NCBI GenBank assembly: GCA_900546845.1
Contig: UREK01000001.1
Coordinates: 197,770-261,769 of the forward strand
Direction: 5' to 3'
Origin: an uncultured Eubacteriales bacterium
GTDB lineage: Bacteria > Bacillota > Clostridia > Christensenellales > CAG-138
DNA: 64,000 nt
Under the pieces are notes generated by a model, which was not told the DNA's origin, made no database searches, and saw only the letters and a program-made list of their open reading frames with translations. Numbering within the stretch: position 1 is the stretch's first letter; every line of letters starts with the position of its first letter. Of this stretch, positions 56,807-64,000 are shown one piece after another. Position numbers and translations under genes: made by a program.

Positions 56807-57571
56807 ATGGAAAAGCAGCTTTGGGAATACGGGATCGCGGAGATTGCGGCGGGCTATGCGCAGGAGGGCGCGGGGTTCGTCTGCACGCTCTGCGGCAAGG
56901 AATATGAAGCGGGCCGCGTCTATGAGTTGGACGGCGGCCTGCTTTACGACGCGGAGGGCGCGGCAAGACGCCATGTCGCGCAAGCGCACGGCACGGCGGC
57001 GGATTGGCTTTTGGAACAGGAAGCGGCCCTCCTGGGCCTGACGGAGGTGCAGCGTCAGCTGCTGCGGCATGTCGCAGCGGGGAAACAGGATGCGGAGATT
57101 GCAAAGCTCTGCGGGGTCGCGCCTTCGACGGTGCGCAACCATCGCTTCAAACTGCGGGAAAAGGAGAAGCAGGCGACGCTTTACCTCGCCTTGCTGCGCT
57201 CCCTTGCAGAAAAGACGAAGCAGGGCATCGGCATGACGGGCCAAGGCGAATTTGACGCAGTACATGCAGCCGCTACCATGGTGGACGACCGTTATGGCAT
57301 CACCGCGGCGGAGCGGGAAAAGACGATAAAAACATACTTTGACGAGAACGGCGCGCTCCGGCAGATTCCGGCAAGGGAAAAGAAGAAAATCATCGTGCTG
57401 CGTGAGATCATGCGCAGCTTCAAGCCAGAGGAAGCGTATTCCGAAAAGGAGATCAACCGCGTGCTCGGGCGCATCCACCCGGATTACGCGACGCTGCGGC
57501 GGGCGCTCGTCGAATACGGGTTCATGGACCGCACGCCGGATGGCAGCGTTTACCGGGCGGCGGGGAATTAG
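56807..57571 (+). CDS. LuxR-type helix-turn-helix / DUF2087 regulator with an N-terminal zinc-finger-like motif
   Basis: 254 residues. Residues ~24-61 have CTLCGKEY ... HVAQAH, a plausible Cys2His2 site. Residues ~75-125 are a LuxR/GerE-like DNA-binding domain (LTEVQRQLLRHVAAGKQDAEIAKLCGVAPSTVRNHRFKL). The C-terminus (~180-250) is DUF2087: REIMRSFKPEEAYSEKEINRVLGRIHPDYATLRRALVEYGFMDRT. The family is found in Clostridia as a cytosolic regulator; its signal is unknown. AAAGGGAGCGGATATGC precedes the ATG. The 3' end overlaps the convergent APH-like gene by 4 bp. Confidence 0.88.
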   Translation: MEKQLWEYGIAEIAAGYAQEGAGFVCTLCGKEYEAGRVYELDGGLLYDAEGAARRHVAQAHGTAADWLLEQEAALLGLTEVQRQLLRHVAAGKQDAEIAKLCGVAPSTVRNHRFKLREKEKQATLYLALLRSLAEKTKQGIGMTGQGEFDAVHAAATMVDDRYGITAAEREKTIKTYFDENGALRQIPAREKKKIIVLREIMRSFKPEEAYSEKEINRVLGRIHPDYATLRRALVEYGFMDRTPDGSVYRAAGN

Positions 57572-58362
57572 AACAGCTCGTCCAGCAGGATATAATAGCG
57601 GATCTTTTCCCAATCCGGCGCGATGCCGAGCGCGTCGAACAGAAGCTCCGGGGAAAAGCCGGGAACGGGTGCGCTGCCGTAATGTCCGCTGAGGTTATGG
57701 TGCAGGCTCCGGTAGCAGAGCGCGATGTCCTGATACGGATCGGCGAGGCCGCCGCGCCCCCAATCGAGAAAGCCGCTGATCCTGCCATCTTGGACGAAAA
57801 CGTTTGGCAGGCAGTAATCCCCATGGGAGAGAGAGGGCGTTTCCGCCGGGCGGTTGGCTTTGAGCCACGCGAGCAGGGCGGCAGGGCTTTGGAAGCCACC
57901 CGGGCCGTAGGTCCCCGGTTCGGTGTTTTCCATATCGCAGAGGCCGACGGCGACGCGCGCTTCCGCCAGGCGCAGCTTTTCCGTTAACATGGCGCTGTGC
58001 GGGCAGGCGGAAACATCTACATGCCAGAGCATCTGCAGCCCCTCCGCGAGCAGCGCTGCGAGCGCAGCGGGATCCTGAAGGAGCGTTCTTGCGCAGGCCA
58101 TCTCGCCGGGGAGCCGCGTCATGAGCAGATAACTGCGGCCGTTTTCCGTTTCAGCGGCAAGGATGCGCGGGACGGGGAGGCGGCCTTGCAGATAGCGGAG
58201 CATCGCATGCTCGCGGCATGACTCCTCGGAAACCGGTTCGATCTTTAAGACCATATCCTCAAAGCAAAGCACCGCTGCGCCGGACATGCCGACCGCGTCC
58301 AGTTCATATGCTTTTCCCTGGATCAGCGCTGCGATGCGCGGCGGCAAAGGCAAAGGGTTCAT
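57568..58362 (-). CDS. APH(3')-like aminoglycoside phosphotransferase-family kinase
   Basis: 264 residues from MNPLPLPPRIAAL; GGAGG sits 8 bp before this ATG. Protein-kinase-like fold: VLKIEPVSEESCREHAML (ATP lysine ~45), LMTRLPGEMA (~90), catalytic LSHGDYCLPNVFV (~190; Asp) and GFLDWGRGGLADPYQDIALCYRSL (~207; metal Asp). The C-terminal ILLDELF resembles the APH(3') ending. It could phosphorylate aminoglycosides or another hydroxylated small molecule; chromosomal homologues are often of unknown role, so resistance should not be assumed. Confidence 0.9.
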   Translation of the reverse strand: MNPLPLPPRIAALIQGKAYELDAVGMSGAAVLCFEDMVLKIEPVSEESCREHAMLRYLQGRLPVPRILAAETENGRSYLLMTRLPGEMACARTLLQDPAALAALLAEGLQMLWHVDVSACPHSAMLTEKLRLAEARVAVGLCDMENTEPGTYGPGGFQSPAALLAWLKANRPAETPSLSHGDYCLPNVFVQDGRISGFLDWGRGGLADPYQDIALCYRSLHHNLSGHYGSAPVPGFSPELLFDALGIAPDWEKIRYYILLDELF

Positions 58363-58384
58363 TCGGACAACCTCCATTGTGCGG

Positions 58385-59272
58385 TTATGCTTCCGGGGCC
58401 AGGGTGACGATCACGAGTTCCGGCCGGTTGAACACGCGCGGCAGGCTGTTGCGGCAAAGGCCGCGGCTGACGGCGAGCGTCGTCCCGCCGAGGGCGTAAG
58501 CGCCGCCCGCGTACTTGGGAAACCAGCCCTGGCAGGGCGCGAACAGGCCGAGGCCGTTGACGAGGCCGGGGATGCGCACCTGGCCGCCGTGGGCGTGGCC
58601 GGAGACCACGAGGTCAAACCCGCTGTCCCGGTAAGCGCCGGTAAGCTCCGGCCGGTGGGAAAGCAGCACAGAGCAGGCGCCACTTTTCGCGGCTGCCGTC
58701 TTGCAGGCTTCGAGCTGCGCAAGCCATTCGGCGGGGACATCGTAGCCGCCGCAGATCGAATACCCGCCCCAGAGCTGCGGATCGTCCACCCCCGCAATGC
58801 AGAGCGTTTGCCCGTTCACGGTGGTGAGGAGGTCCGCATCGCCCGTGAGCACCGTAACGCCGTATCCCGCAATCATCGCTTTCGCCGCATCGCAACGGCC
58901 GGACCGGTATTCGTGGTTGCCGGTAACGTAATAGCAGGGAAACTCGGCCCCGAGCGCCTCGAACAGGAGCCGCGCCGGCTCCTCGGGGAGCCGGTCGTCC
59001 ACAATGTCGCCAACGAAGAGCACCACGTCCGGCGCTTCCTGCCGGACGGCCTCGATGAGCTCCGCCTGGTTTTCGCCGTAAAGCGTGCTGTGCAGGTCTG
59101 CGATCGCAGCGAGGCGCACGGGCGCTTCCAGCTTTTCGGAGACGGCCGTATAGCGCTGCACGCGGAGCCGCTTGGAGAGCGCGAATGCGCAAAAGACCGC
59201 CAGGACGGCCAAAACCGCTGCAAGTATCAGCATCGTTCTCTTTTTGCTTTTCCTTTTCTTTATTTTCTCCAT
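58385..59272 (-). CDS. Membrane-anchored calcineurin-type metallophosphoesterase
   Basis: 295 residues. A lysine-rich start, one transmembrane helix (~14-32), then an exterior phosphoesterase with all metal motifs: IADLHS (~58), GDIVDD (~88), GNHEYR (~118), SHRPEL (~203) and GHAHGGQVRIPG (~224). Resembles the YkuE/YaeI group, which act on lipid or nucleotide phosphoesters. First gene after the APH-like gene in the minus-strand series; a 22-bp gap separates them. Confidence 0.93.
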   Translation of the reverse strand: MEKIKKRKSKKRTMLILAAVLAVLAVFCAFALSKRLRVQRYTAVSEKLEAPVRLAAIADLHSTLYGENQAELIEAVRQEAPDVVLFVGDIVDDRLPEEPARLLFEALGAEFPCYYVTGNHEYRSGRCDAAKAMIAGYGVTVLTGDADLLTTVNGQTLCIAGVDDPQLWGGYSICGGYDVPAEWLAQLEACKTAAAKSGACSVLLSHRPELTGAYRDSGFDLVVSGHAHGGQVRIPGLVNGLGLFAPCQGWFPKYAGGAYALGGTTLAVSRGLCRNSLPRVFNRPELVIVTLAPEA

Positions 59273-59296
59273 ATTCCGTTTCCATAGCCTGTTGGG

Positions 59297-60166
59297 TCAA
59301 AGCAGCGAAAGCTGCTCGCCGGCGCGCTTGCCCTCATACGCGCGCAGATAGGCGAAAACGGCAGCCGGGTCGGATAGAAGCCCGTATTTTGCGCAGGTAT
59401 CCTGAAAGATGCGCATCAGGCGCGCGCTGTTTGGGCTCTCCACTTCGTAGCGCAGGCCGTAGGCGCGCTCGTAGGTTTGCCGCAGGCCGGGGAAGTGCGC
59501 GTCCAGCTTGCGGTAAAAGTATTCCCGGTTGCCGTCCCGCAGCGTCAGCCCCATCCCGAAGCAGAGAATGCCGCGCACGCCCGCTTCCAGGCAGTAGGAG
59601 AGGATACCGCGGATATTTTCCTCCGTATCGTTCAGAAAGGGCAGGATGGGGGAAAGCCATACCACGGTGGGGATGCTCGCCTCGCGCAGCGCAAGCAGCG
59701 CTTCGAAGCGTTCCCGCGTCGTGCTCACATTTGGCTCCAGGATTCGGCAAAGCGGTTCGTTAAACGTGGTGAGCGTCATCTGCACGACGCATTTGCTCCG
59801 TTCCCGGATGGCGCGGAGCAGCTCGAGATCCCGCAGGATAAGCGCAGACTTCGTCTGGATGGCGAGGCCGAAGCCATACCGCGCGAGGAGCGAGAGGCAT
59901 TCCCGCGTGATGGCAAGGGTTTCCGGGAAGGGCAGGTAAGGGTCGCTCATCGCGCCGGTACCGATCATGCAGGGCTTCCGCTTGGAATGGAGTGCGGCTT
60001 TGAGCAGCTCCGGCGCGTTGATCTTCACCTCCACATCCTCAAAGGCATGATCCATGCCATAGCACAAGCTGCGCGAATCGCAATAGATGCACCCATGGGT
60101 GCATCCGCGGAAGAGGTTCATCCCGTTCTGCGCGGAGAGGATCCCGCGCGCGGCCTTAAAGTGCAT
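59297..60166 (-). CDS. Radical SAM protein of the SPL (spore photoproduct lyase-like) family
   Basis: 289 residues. Cluster motif CTHGCIYC (~22-29), then DSRSLCYG, GTGAMSDPYLPFPE (~68) and IQTKSALILRDLELL (~103), as in the SplB-related and Rv2578c-type proteins. It generates a deoxyadenosyl radical; true SplB repairs UV spore photoproduct but is longer and has a distinct cysteine pattern, so the substrate is unknown. Starts 9 bp after the YdcF gene stop, same operon. Confidence 0.9.
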   Translation of the reverse strand: MHFKAARGILSAQNGMNLFRGCTHGCIYCDSRSLCYGMDHAFEDVEVKINAPELLKAALHSKRKPCMIGTGAMSDPYLPFPETLAITRECLSLLARYGFGLAIQTKSALILRDLELLRAIRERSKCVVQMTLTTFNEPLCRILEPNVSTTRERFEALLALREASIPTVVWLSPILPFLNDTEENIRGILSYCLEAGVRGILCFGMGLTLRDGNREYFYRKLDAHFPGLRQTYERAYGLRYEVESPNSARLMRIFQDTCAKYGLLSDPAAVFAYLRAYEGKRAGEQLSLL

Positions 60167-60175
60167 ATGATCCCC

Positions 60176-60934
60176 TTAAATGCGCCCCGCAAGCCAGTAA
60201 TAGACGATGGCGCAGGATTCCCGAAGATAGTTGTTTGGGCTGAGCCAGGCGACGTCGTCCGCGCCAATCCCCTCCGCTTCGATGCCGAGCGAACGCGCGA
60301 TGCGCTCTGAACGAAACACGTGGAAGCGCGTCGTCACGAACACGAGCGTCGCGTCCGGGCCGATGGCTTCGTCGATCCGTGCCTTGGAGAAACGGAAGTT
60401 CTCGAGCGTGCTCATGGATTGGCCTTCCATAATAATGCGGCTTTCTGCAACGCCGTGGGCAACGAGATAGCGGCGCATGGCCTCTGCTTCCGGGATGTCC
60501 TCGCCCGCGCCCTGCCCGCCGGAGACAACGGCAACCGTTTCGGGGTTTTCTTTGAGATAGGCGAGCGCCGTGTCCAGCCTGCGGGCCAGCGTGAGGGAGA
60601 CACGCTCCCCGCGCACGCCGCAGCCGAGCACGATCACAGCGTCCGCACCCGCGGGCGGCGCTGCGTGCCCCTCCCGGTAAATCAGGCAGGAGCATATGGC
60701 GACGATCGTAAGAAAGCCGGCATATGCGGCAATCAGAAGCCCCTTGATCCACGCGCCGAGGACGGTGGAGCTAAAGAACGCCGTGATCTTATGGAAGAAG
60801 ATGCCGATGAGAAGCAGCGGCGCGCCAAGAAGAAACGGCAGGATCGTGCCGAAATTCATGTTGGAATAGGCGGACACGGCGAGGGTGTCCGCTATGCCGA
60901 GCGTCCCGAGAAGAATGAGCAGCGCGCGCAGCAT
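60176..60934 (-). CDS. YdcF-family (DUF218) membrane protein
   Basis: 252 residues. Two to three N-terminal transmembrane helices (~5-85), then a DUF218 domain: ADAVIVLGCGVRGERVSLTLARRL (~96-119), VSGGQGAGEDIPEAEAMRRYLVAHG (~137) and TTRFHVFRSERIARSLGI (~200). Relatives SanA and ElyC influence envelope integrity and lipid-carrier use; biochemistry is unsettled. It directly abuts the DMT transporter gene (stop and start adjacent). Confidence 0.92.
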   Translation of the reverse strand: MLRALLILLGTLGIADTLAVSAYSNMNFGTILPFLLGAPLLLIGIFFHKITAFFSSTVLGAWIKGLLIAAYAGFLTIVAICSCLIYREGHAAPPAGADAVIVLGCGVRGERVSLTLARRLDTALAYLKENPETVAVVSGGQGAGEDIPEAEAMRRYLVAHGVAESRIIMEGQSMSTLENFRFSKARIDEAIGPDATLVFVTTRFHVFRSERIARSLGIEAEGIGADDVAWLSPNNYLRESCAIVYYWLAGRI

Positions 60935-61903
60935 TCAGGCGTCCTCCTCTTTTTCCCGCATCGCTTCAAGCTCTGCCATGCTTTCAAGCGGCACGGCGTT
61001 TCTCGGCATGCGGTTCGCGCCGTAAACGCCGGCGAGCACGAGCACGGTTGCTGCGCCCTGGGCAAAGGAGAACGGCTCGCCGAGGAACACAACGCCCGCG
61101 ATCACGGAGACGACCGTCGTGAGCACGGCGAGCGACGCGGAGCGCGTCGCACCGATGATGGAGATGCCGTAATTGCACAGCACAAACGCGATGACAGAGC
61201 AGACGACGGAGAGATAAAACAGCGAAAACAGGAAATCAGAGTTCGTAAACGGCAGGAGCGCGAACTCGCGCAGCGTTCCCGCGGAAGCATGTTCGGCGAG
61301 CGCGCAGCCGGTGAACACCAGCGCGCCGGCCGCGGACATGACGAACGTCTTTTCCGTGCTCGTATAAGCGGCAGCCTTGCGGGAGAAAATCACGAACAGG
61401 CTGTCGCTGAGCATCGCAACGGCGAGCAGCAGGTACCCGAGCGGGTTCAGCGACGCGGAAAGCCCTTTGATGAGCACAATGATGAGCACGCCGAGAACGG
61501 AAACGGCGATGCTGACAGCCTGAAGCCGCGTCGGCGGCTCCTTGAGGATCGCGCCGCTTAGGATCAGCGTCACAATGGGGACGCACGCCATCACAGTGCC
61601 GCTTTCGGAGGATGTGGTCAGCGCGATGCCCCAGGTTTCCGCCAGGTAATACAGGAGCGGCTGAAAGACGGCGATGAGCAGAAGCGGCTTCAAATCCTTG
61701 CCGCGTAGGTTCAGCTTGAAGATCCCGAGCAGCGCGCAGACGCACATGGCGAGGAACGCAAACAGGAAGCGCCAGGAAAGCAGCGTAAACGCGGAAACGC
61801 TGTTTACGCTCTGCTTCACGAACATGAAGCTAAGCCCGAACAGAAGCGAAGCTGCCGTGGAAGAAAGCATGCCAGTCAGTTGTTTTGAACGTTCGTTTTT
61901 CAT
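60935..61903 (-). CDS. DMT/EamA-family transporter
   Basis: 322 residues from MKNERSKQLTGM, ten transmembrane helices in two EamA repeats. SSTAASLLFGLSFMFVK (~11), PLLYYLAETWGIALTTSSESGTVMACVPIVTLILS (~87-121) and the second repeat ending SVIAGVVFLGEPFSFAQGAATVLVLAGVY (~280) are typical. Exports an amino acid or metabolite; substrate unknown. No ribosome site precedes the ATG, and an extended -10 promoter lies 7 bp away, so the message is probably leaderless. First gene of the minus-strand series to 57568. Confidence 0.92.
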   Translation of the reverse strand: MKNERSKQLTGMLSSTAASLLFGLSFMFVKQSVNSVSAFTLLSWRFLFAFLAMCVCALLGIFKLNLRGKDLKPLLLIAVFQPLLYYLAETWGIALTTSSESGTVMACVPIVTLILSGAILKEPPTRLQAVSIAVSVLGVLIIVLIKGLSASLNPLGYLLLAVAMLSDSLFVIFSRKAAAYTSTEKTFVMSAAGALVFTGCALAEHASAGTLREFALLPFTNSDFLFSLFYLSVVCSVIAFVLCNYGISIIGATRSASLAVLTTVVSVIAGVVFLGEPFSFAQGAATVLVLAGVYGANRMPRNAVPLESMAELEAMREKEEDA

Positions 61904-61910
61904 ATTCAAT

Positions 61911-61919
61911 AGTATAGCA
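61911..61919 (-). promoter_or_regulatory. Extended -10 promoter giving a leaderless transporter mRNA
   Basis: TGCTATACT on the minus strand, with TATACT at 61911-61916. The start codon begins at 61903, 7 bp downstream, which is the expected transcription start. Confidence 0.7.
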
Positions 61920-62087
61920 TAGTTGCCCTTAGAAACGTATGAATTTGCAGAAAACTCTTTTTGAAAAAGCGCGCCCGCGGCCTTGCGGCGCCGCAGGTCC
62001 GGCATGGCGCCCAACGTTTCCATGTGTGCCGCCCGGCTCGCTTTTGTGCGAAATTGTGTGAAAACTGTGAGGGTTGGCCCACGGGCG

Positions 62088-62116
62088 TTGTCAAGCTGAG
62101 CCCAAAGTGGTAAAAT
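62088..62116 (+). promoter_or_regulatory. secA promoter
   Basis: TTGTCA (62088-62093), 17-bp spacer, TAAAAT (62111-62116), about 57 bp ahead of the secA start. Confidence 0.8.
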
Positions 62117-62172
62117 CAAACTGTTGTACTATAGGTGAAAGCCGGAGAAACACAGGAAAGGCAAACATACAG

Positions 62173-64000
62173 ATGGGATTGATCGATAAATTGCTCGGCA
62201 ACACGAGCGAAAGCAGAGTAAAAAAGCTGATGCCGCAGGTGCGGCGCATCAACGAGCTGGAGCCGGAGATGCGCGCGCTTTCGGACGAGGCGCTGCGCGC
62301 GAAAACCGCGGAATTCAAGGAGCGGCTCGCCGCCGGGGAAACGCTCGACAGCCTCTTGCCGGAGGCATTCGCGGCCGTACGCGAGGCGGCGCAGCGCACC
62401 ATCGGGCAAAGGCATTTTGACGTGCAGCTGCTCGGCGGCATCGTGCTGCACCAGGGCCGCATCGCGGAAATGAAGACCGGCGAAGGCAAGACCATCACCG
62501 AAACGCTGCCCGCGTACCTGAACGCGCTTACGGGCCATGGCGTGCATATCGTCACGGTGAACGACTATCTTGCCAAGCGCGACGCGCAGTGGATGGGCAA
62601 GATCTACCGCTTCCTCGGCCTCACGGTCGGCTGCGTCGTGCATGAGCTCGACAACGACGCACGCCGCAAGGCCTATGCCTGCGACATCACCTACGGCACG
62701 AACAACGAGTTTGGCTTCGATTACCTGCGCGACAACATGGTCGTCTACAAGGAACAGATGGTGCAGCGCGAGCTCAATTACGCCATTGTGGACGAGGTGG
62801 ACTCCATCCTCATCGACGAGGCGCGCACCCCGCTCATCATCTCCGGCCAGGGCGAGAAGTCCACCGACCTTTACGTGAAGGCGGACCGCTTTGTGCGCAG
62901 GCTCGAGCGCGGCGCGAACATCGAGAAGCTCTCCAAGACGGAACTGCTCATGGGCGAGGAACAGCCCGAGAGCGGCGACTATATGGCGGACATCAAGGCG
63001 CGCACCGTGGCGCTCACGCAGCAGGGCTTGCGCAAGGCGGAGCAATATTTTGGCATCGACGATATTTCCGACCCGGACAATACGGAGCTCAACCACCATA
63101 TCCTGCAAGCGCTCAAGGCGCACGCGCTGTTCCAGCGGGATAAGGACTATGTCGTACAGGACGGGCAGGTGCTCATCGTGGATGAATTCACCGGCCGCCT
63201 CATGCTCGGCAGGCGCTACAGCGACGGCCTGCACCAGGCGCTGGAAGCCAAGGAAAACGTCAAGGTAGAGCGCGAGAACAAGACGCTTGCCACCATCACC
63301 TTCCAGAATTACTTCCGCATGTTCAAGAAGCTCGCGGGCATGACGGGCACGGCAAAGACCGAGGAGGCGGAGTTCCAGTCTATCTACGACTTGGACGTTG
63401 TGGAGATCCCCACCAACAAGCCGCTTGCACGCAAGGACTATAACGACGTGGTATACACCACGGAGGCAGGCAAGTTCAAGGCCGTCGTGGAGGAAATCGC
63501 GCAGGTCAACAAGACCGGCCAGCCCATCCTCGTCGGCACGATCTCTGTGGAAAAGAGCGAGCTTGTGAGCGCTATGCTCTCCCGCCGCGGCATCAAGCAC
63601 GAGGTGCTCAACGCGAAGATGCACGCGAAGGAGGCGGAGATCGTCGCCCAGGCGGGCAAGTTTGGCAACGTGACCATTGCCACGAACATGGCGGGCCGCG
63701 GCACGGACATCCTGCTCGGCGGCAACCCGGAATTCCTCGCCCGGCGGGAGCTGCGCCAGAACGGCATCGACGAAGCGCTGATTGAGGAAGCGACGAGCCA
63801 TGCGGAAACGGACGACCCGGAGGTGCTCGCCGCGCGCGCCGCGTACAACGAAGCATACGCGAAGCACAAGAAGGTCACGGACGCGGAGCATGACCGCGTT
63901 GTGGCCGTGGGCGGCCTGCACATCATCGGCACGGAGCGCCACGAATCCCGCCGCATCGACAACCAGCTGCGCGGCCGCGCCGGCCGCCAGGGCGACCCTG
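62173..64000 (+). CDS. secA: Preprotein translocase ATPase SecA (3' end beyond the window)
   Basis: 609 codons are visible; the gene runs off the right edge. Landmarks: FDVQLLGGIVLHQGRIAEMKTGEGKTI (Walker A ~100-108), TVNDYLAKRDA, VDEVDSILIDEARTPLIISG (DEVD at 207), IVDEFTGRLMLGRRYSDGLHQA, MTGTAKTE, VGTISVEKSE and TNMAGRGTDI. The motor drives preproteins through SecYEG. AGGAAAGGCAAACATACAG precedes the ATG. Its own promoter lies divergent from the transporter gene. Confidence 0.98.
   Translation, partial: MGLIDKLLGNTSESRVKKLMPQVRRINELEPEMRALSDEALRAKTAEFKERLAAGETLDSLLPEAFAAVREAAQRTIGQRHFDVQLLGGIVLHQGRIAEMKTGEGKTITETLPAYLNALTGHGVHIVTVNDYLAKRDAQWMGKIYRFLGLTVGCVVHELDNDARRKAYACDITYGTNNEFGFDYLRDNMVVYKEQMVQRELNYAIVDEVDSILIDEARTPLIISGQGEKSTDLYVKADRFVRRLERGANIEKLSKTELLMGEEQPESGDYMADIKARTVALTQQGLRKAEQYFGIDDISDPDNTELNHHILQALKAHALFQRDKDYVVQDGQVLIVDEFTGRLMLGRRYSDGLHQALEAKENVKVERENKTLATITFQNYFRMFKKLAGMTGTAKTEEAEFQSIYDLDVVEIPTNKPLARKDYNDVVYTTEAGKFKAVVEEIAQVNKTGQPILVGTISVEKSELVSAMLSRRGIKHEVLNAKMHAKEAEIVAQAGKFGNVTIATNMAGRGTDILLGGNPEFLARRELRQNGIDEALIEEATSHAETDDPEVLAARAAYNEAYAKHKKVTDAEHDRVVAVGGLHIIGTERHESRRIDNQLRGRAGRQGDP

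Noticed and set aside
57568..58362. APH(3') homologue as an aminoglycoside-resistance gene
   Set aside because: Motifs support a kinase, but native GC content and no mobile context; resistance cannot be claimed from sequence.
62116..63942. 608-codon minus-strand open frame opposite secA
   Set aside because: Antisense shadow of SecA; no ribosome site.
1..64000. CRISPR array, rRNA genes, integrase, transposase or prophage genes
   Set aside because: I looked for regularly spaced repeats, rRNA signatures and recombinase motifs and found none in the window.

Overview
The window is a GC-rich (by eye about 60% G+C), densely coded stretch of a Gram-positive, endospore-forming Clostridia-type chromosome. 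SepF and a DivIVA-domain protein mark a Firmicutes division cluster, spoVAC-spoVAD-spoVAE mark sporulation, and pnp, a YlxY-like protein and an M16 peptidase sit in the order known from Bacillus. A B12-dependent MetH with a separately encoded activation domain, two Fe-S assembly loci and a GGGtGRT-family protein fit an anaerobe. I cannot name the species; a Christensenellales/Oscillospirales-like lineage is only a guess.

Layout. 0-16.6 kb, almost all minus strand: a cut-off Rossmann (LDH-like) gene, a 1578-residue HD/HEAT/nucleotidyltransferase/phosphoribosyltransferase-like protein, a MerR-TipAS regulator with a classic 19-bp-spacer promoter, nadE, purA-purB, a small anchored protein, and the metF / MetH-activation / metH operon with ATGA overlaps. 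16.9-18.5 kb: an SDR oxidoreductase and an AT-rich Nudix gene. 18.6-19.2 kb: six tRNA genes on the minus strand. 19.3-25.5 kb, minus: TrkH/TrkA potassium uptake, an Smr protein, a MATE exporter, a WYL regulator and a YhhN-family protein. 25.6-29.9 kb, plus: a UvrD-type helicase, an Fe-S scaffold/GGGtGRT pair and a GNAT. 30-34.7 kb: small secreted or lipid-anchored proteins, DUF554, an MBL-fold lipoprotein and a membrane-anchored beta-propeller. 34.8-40.2 kb: radA, tRNA-Arg, two GNATs, a UPF0340 protein, a large structured RNA leading into a zinc-ribbon gene, and a VanX-like dipeptidase. 40.3-47 kb: glyA, two small paralogous cell-surface proteins, an Rrf2/nifS/nifU Fe-S operon and pnp. 47-54.3 kb: YlxY-like pseudoenzyme, M16 peptidase, HlyD-like protein, yggS, sepF, a DivIVA-GNAT fusion, and a GNAT-rich patch containing a broken flavin reductase. 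54.5-57.6 kb: two tiny genes and spoVAC-D-E, then a DUF2087 regulator. 57.6-61.9 kb, minus: APH-like kinase, metallophosphoesterase, SPL-type radical SAM protein, YdcF protein and DMT transporter. The window ends inside secA.

The most unusual items are: (i) a family of four structured intergenic repeats (about 190 bp, one deleted to 107 bp), all at the 3' ends of minus-strand genes; two copies lie between duplicated copies of the local transcription terminator, and one terminal hairpin shows compensatory base changes; (ii) a 225-nt RNA closed by a long terminal stem, with its own promoter, ahead of a zinc-ribbon gene; (iii) a DivIVA membrane-targeting domain fused to an acetyltransferase, with a perfect internal ribosome-binding site at the junction; (iv) a flavin reductase pseudogene ending in the last codons of a second copy of that acetyltransferase; (v) paired operators flanking the Rrf2 promoter; (vi) a YlxY-like deacetylase lacking its metal ligands; (vii) the uncharacterised Fe-S scaffold/GGGtGRT pair.
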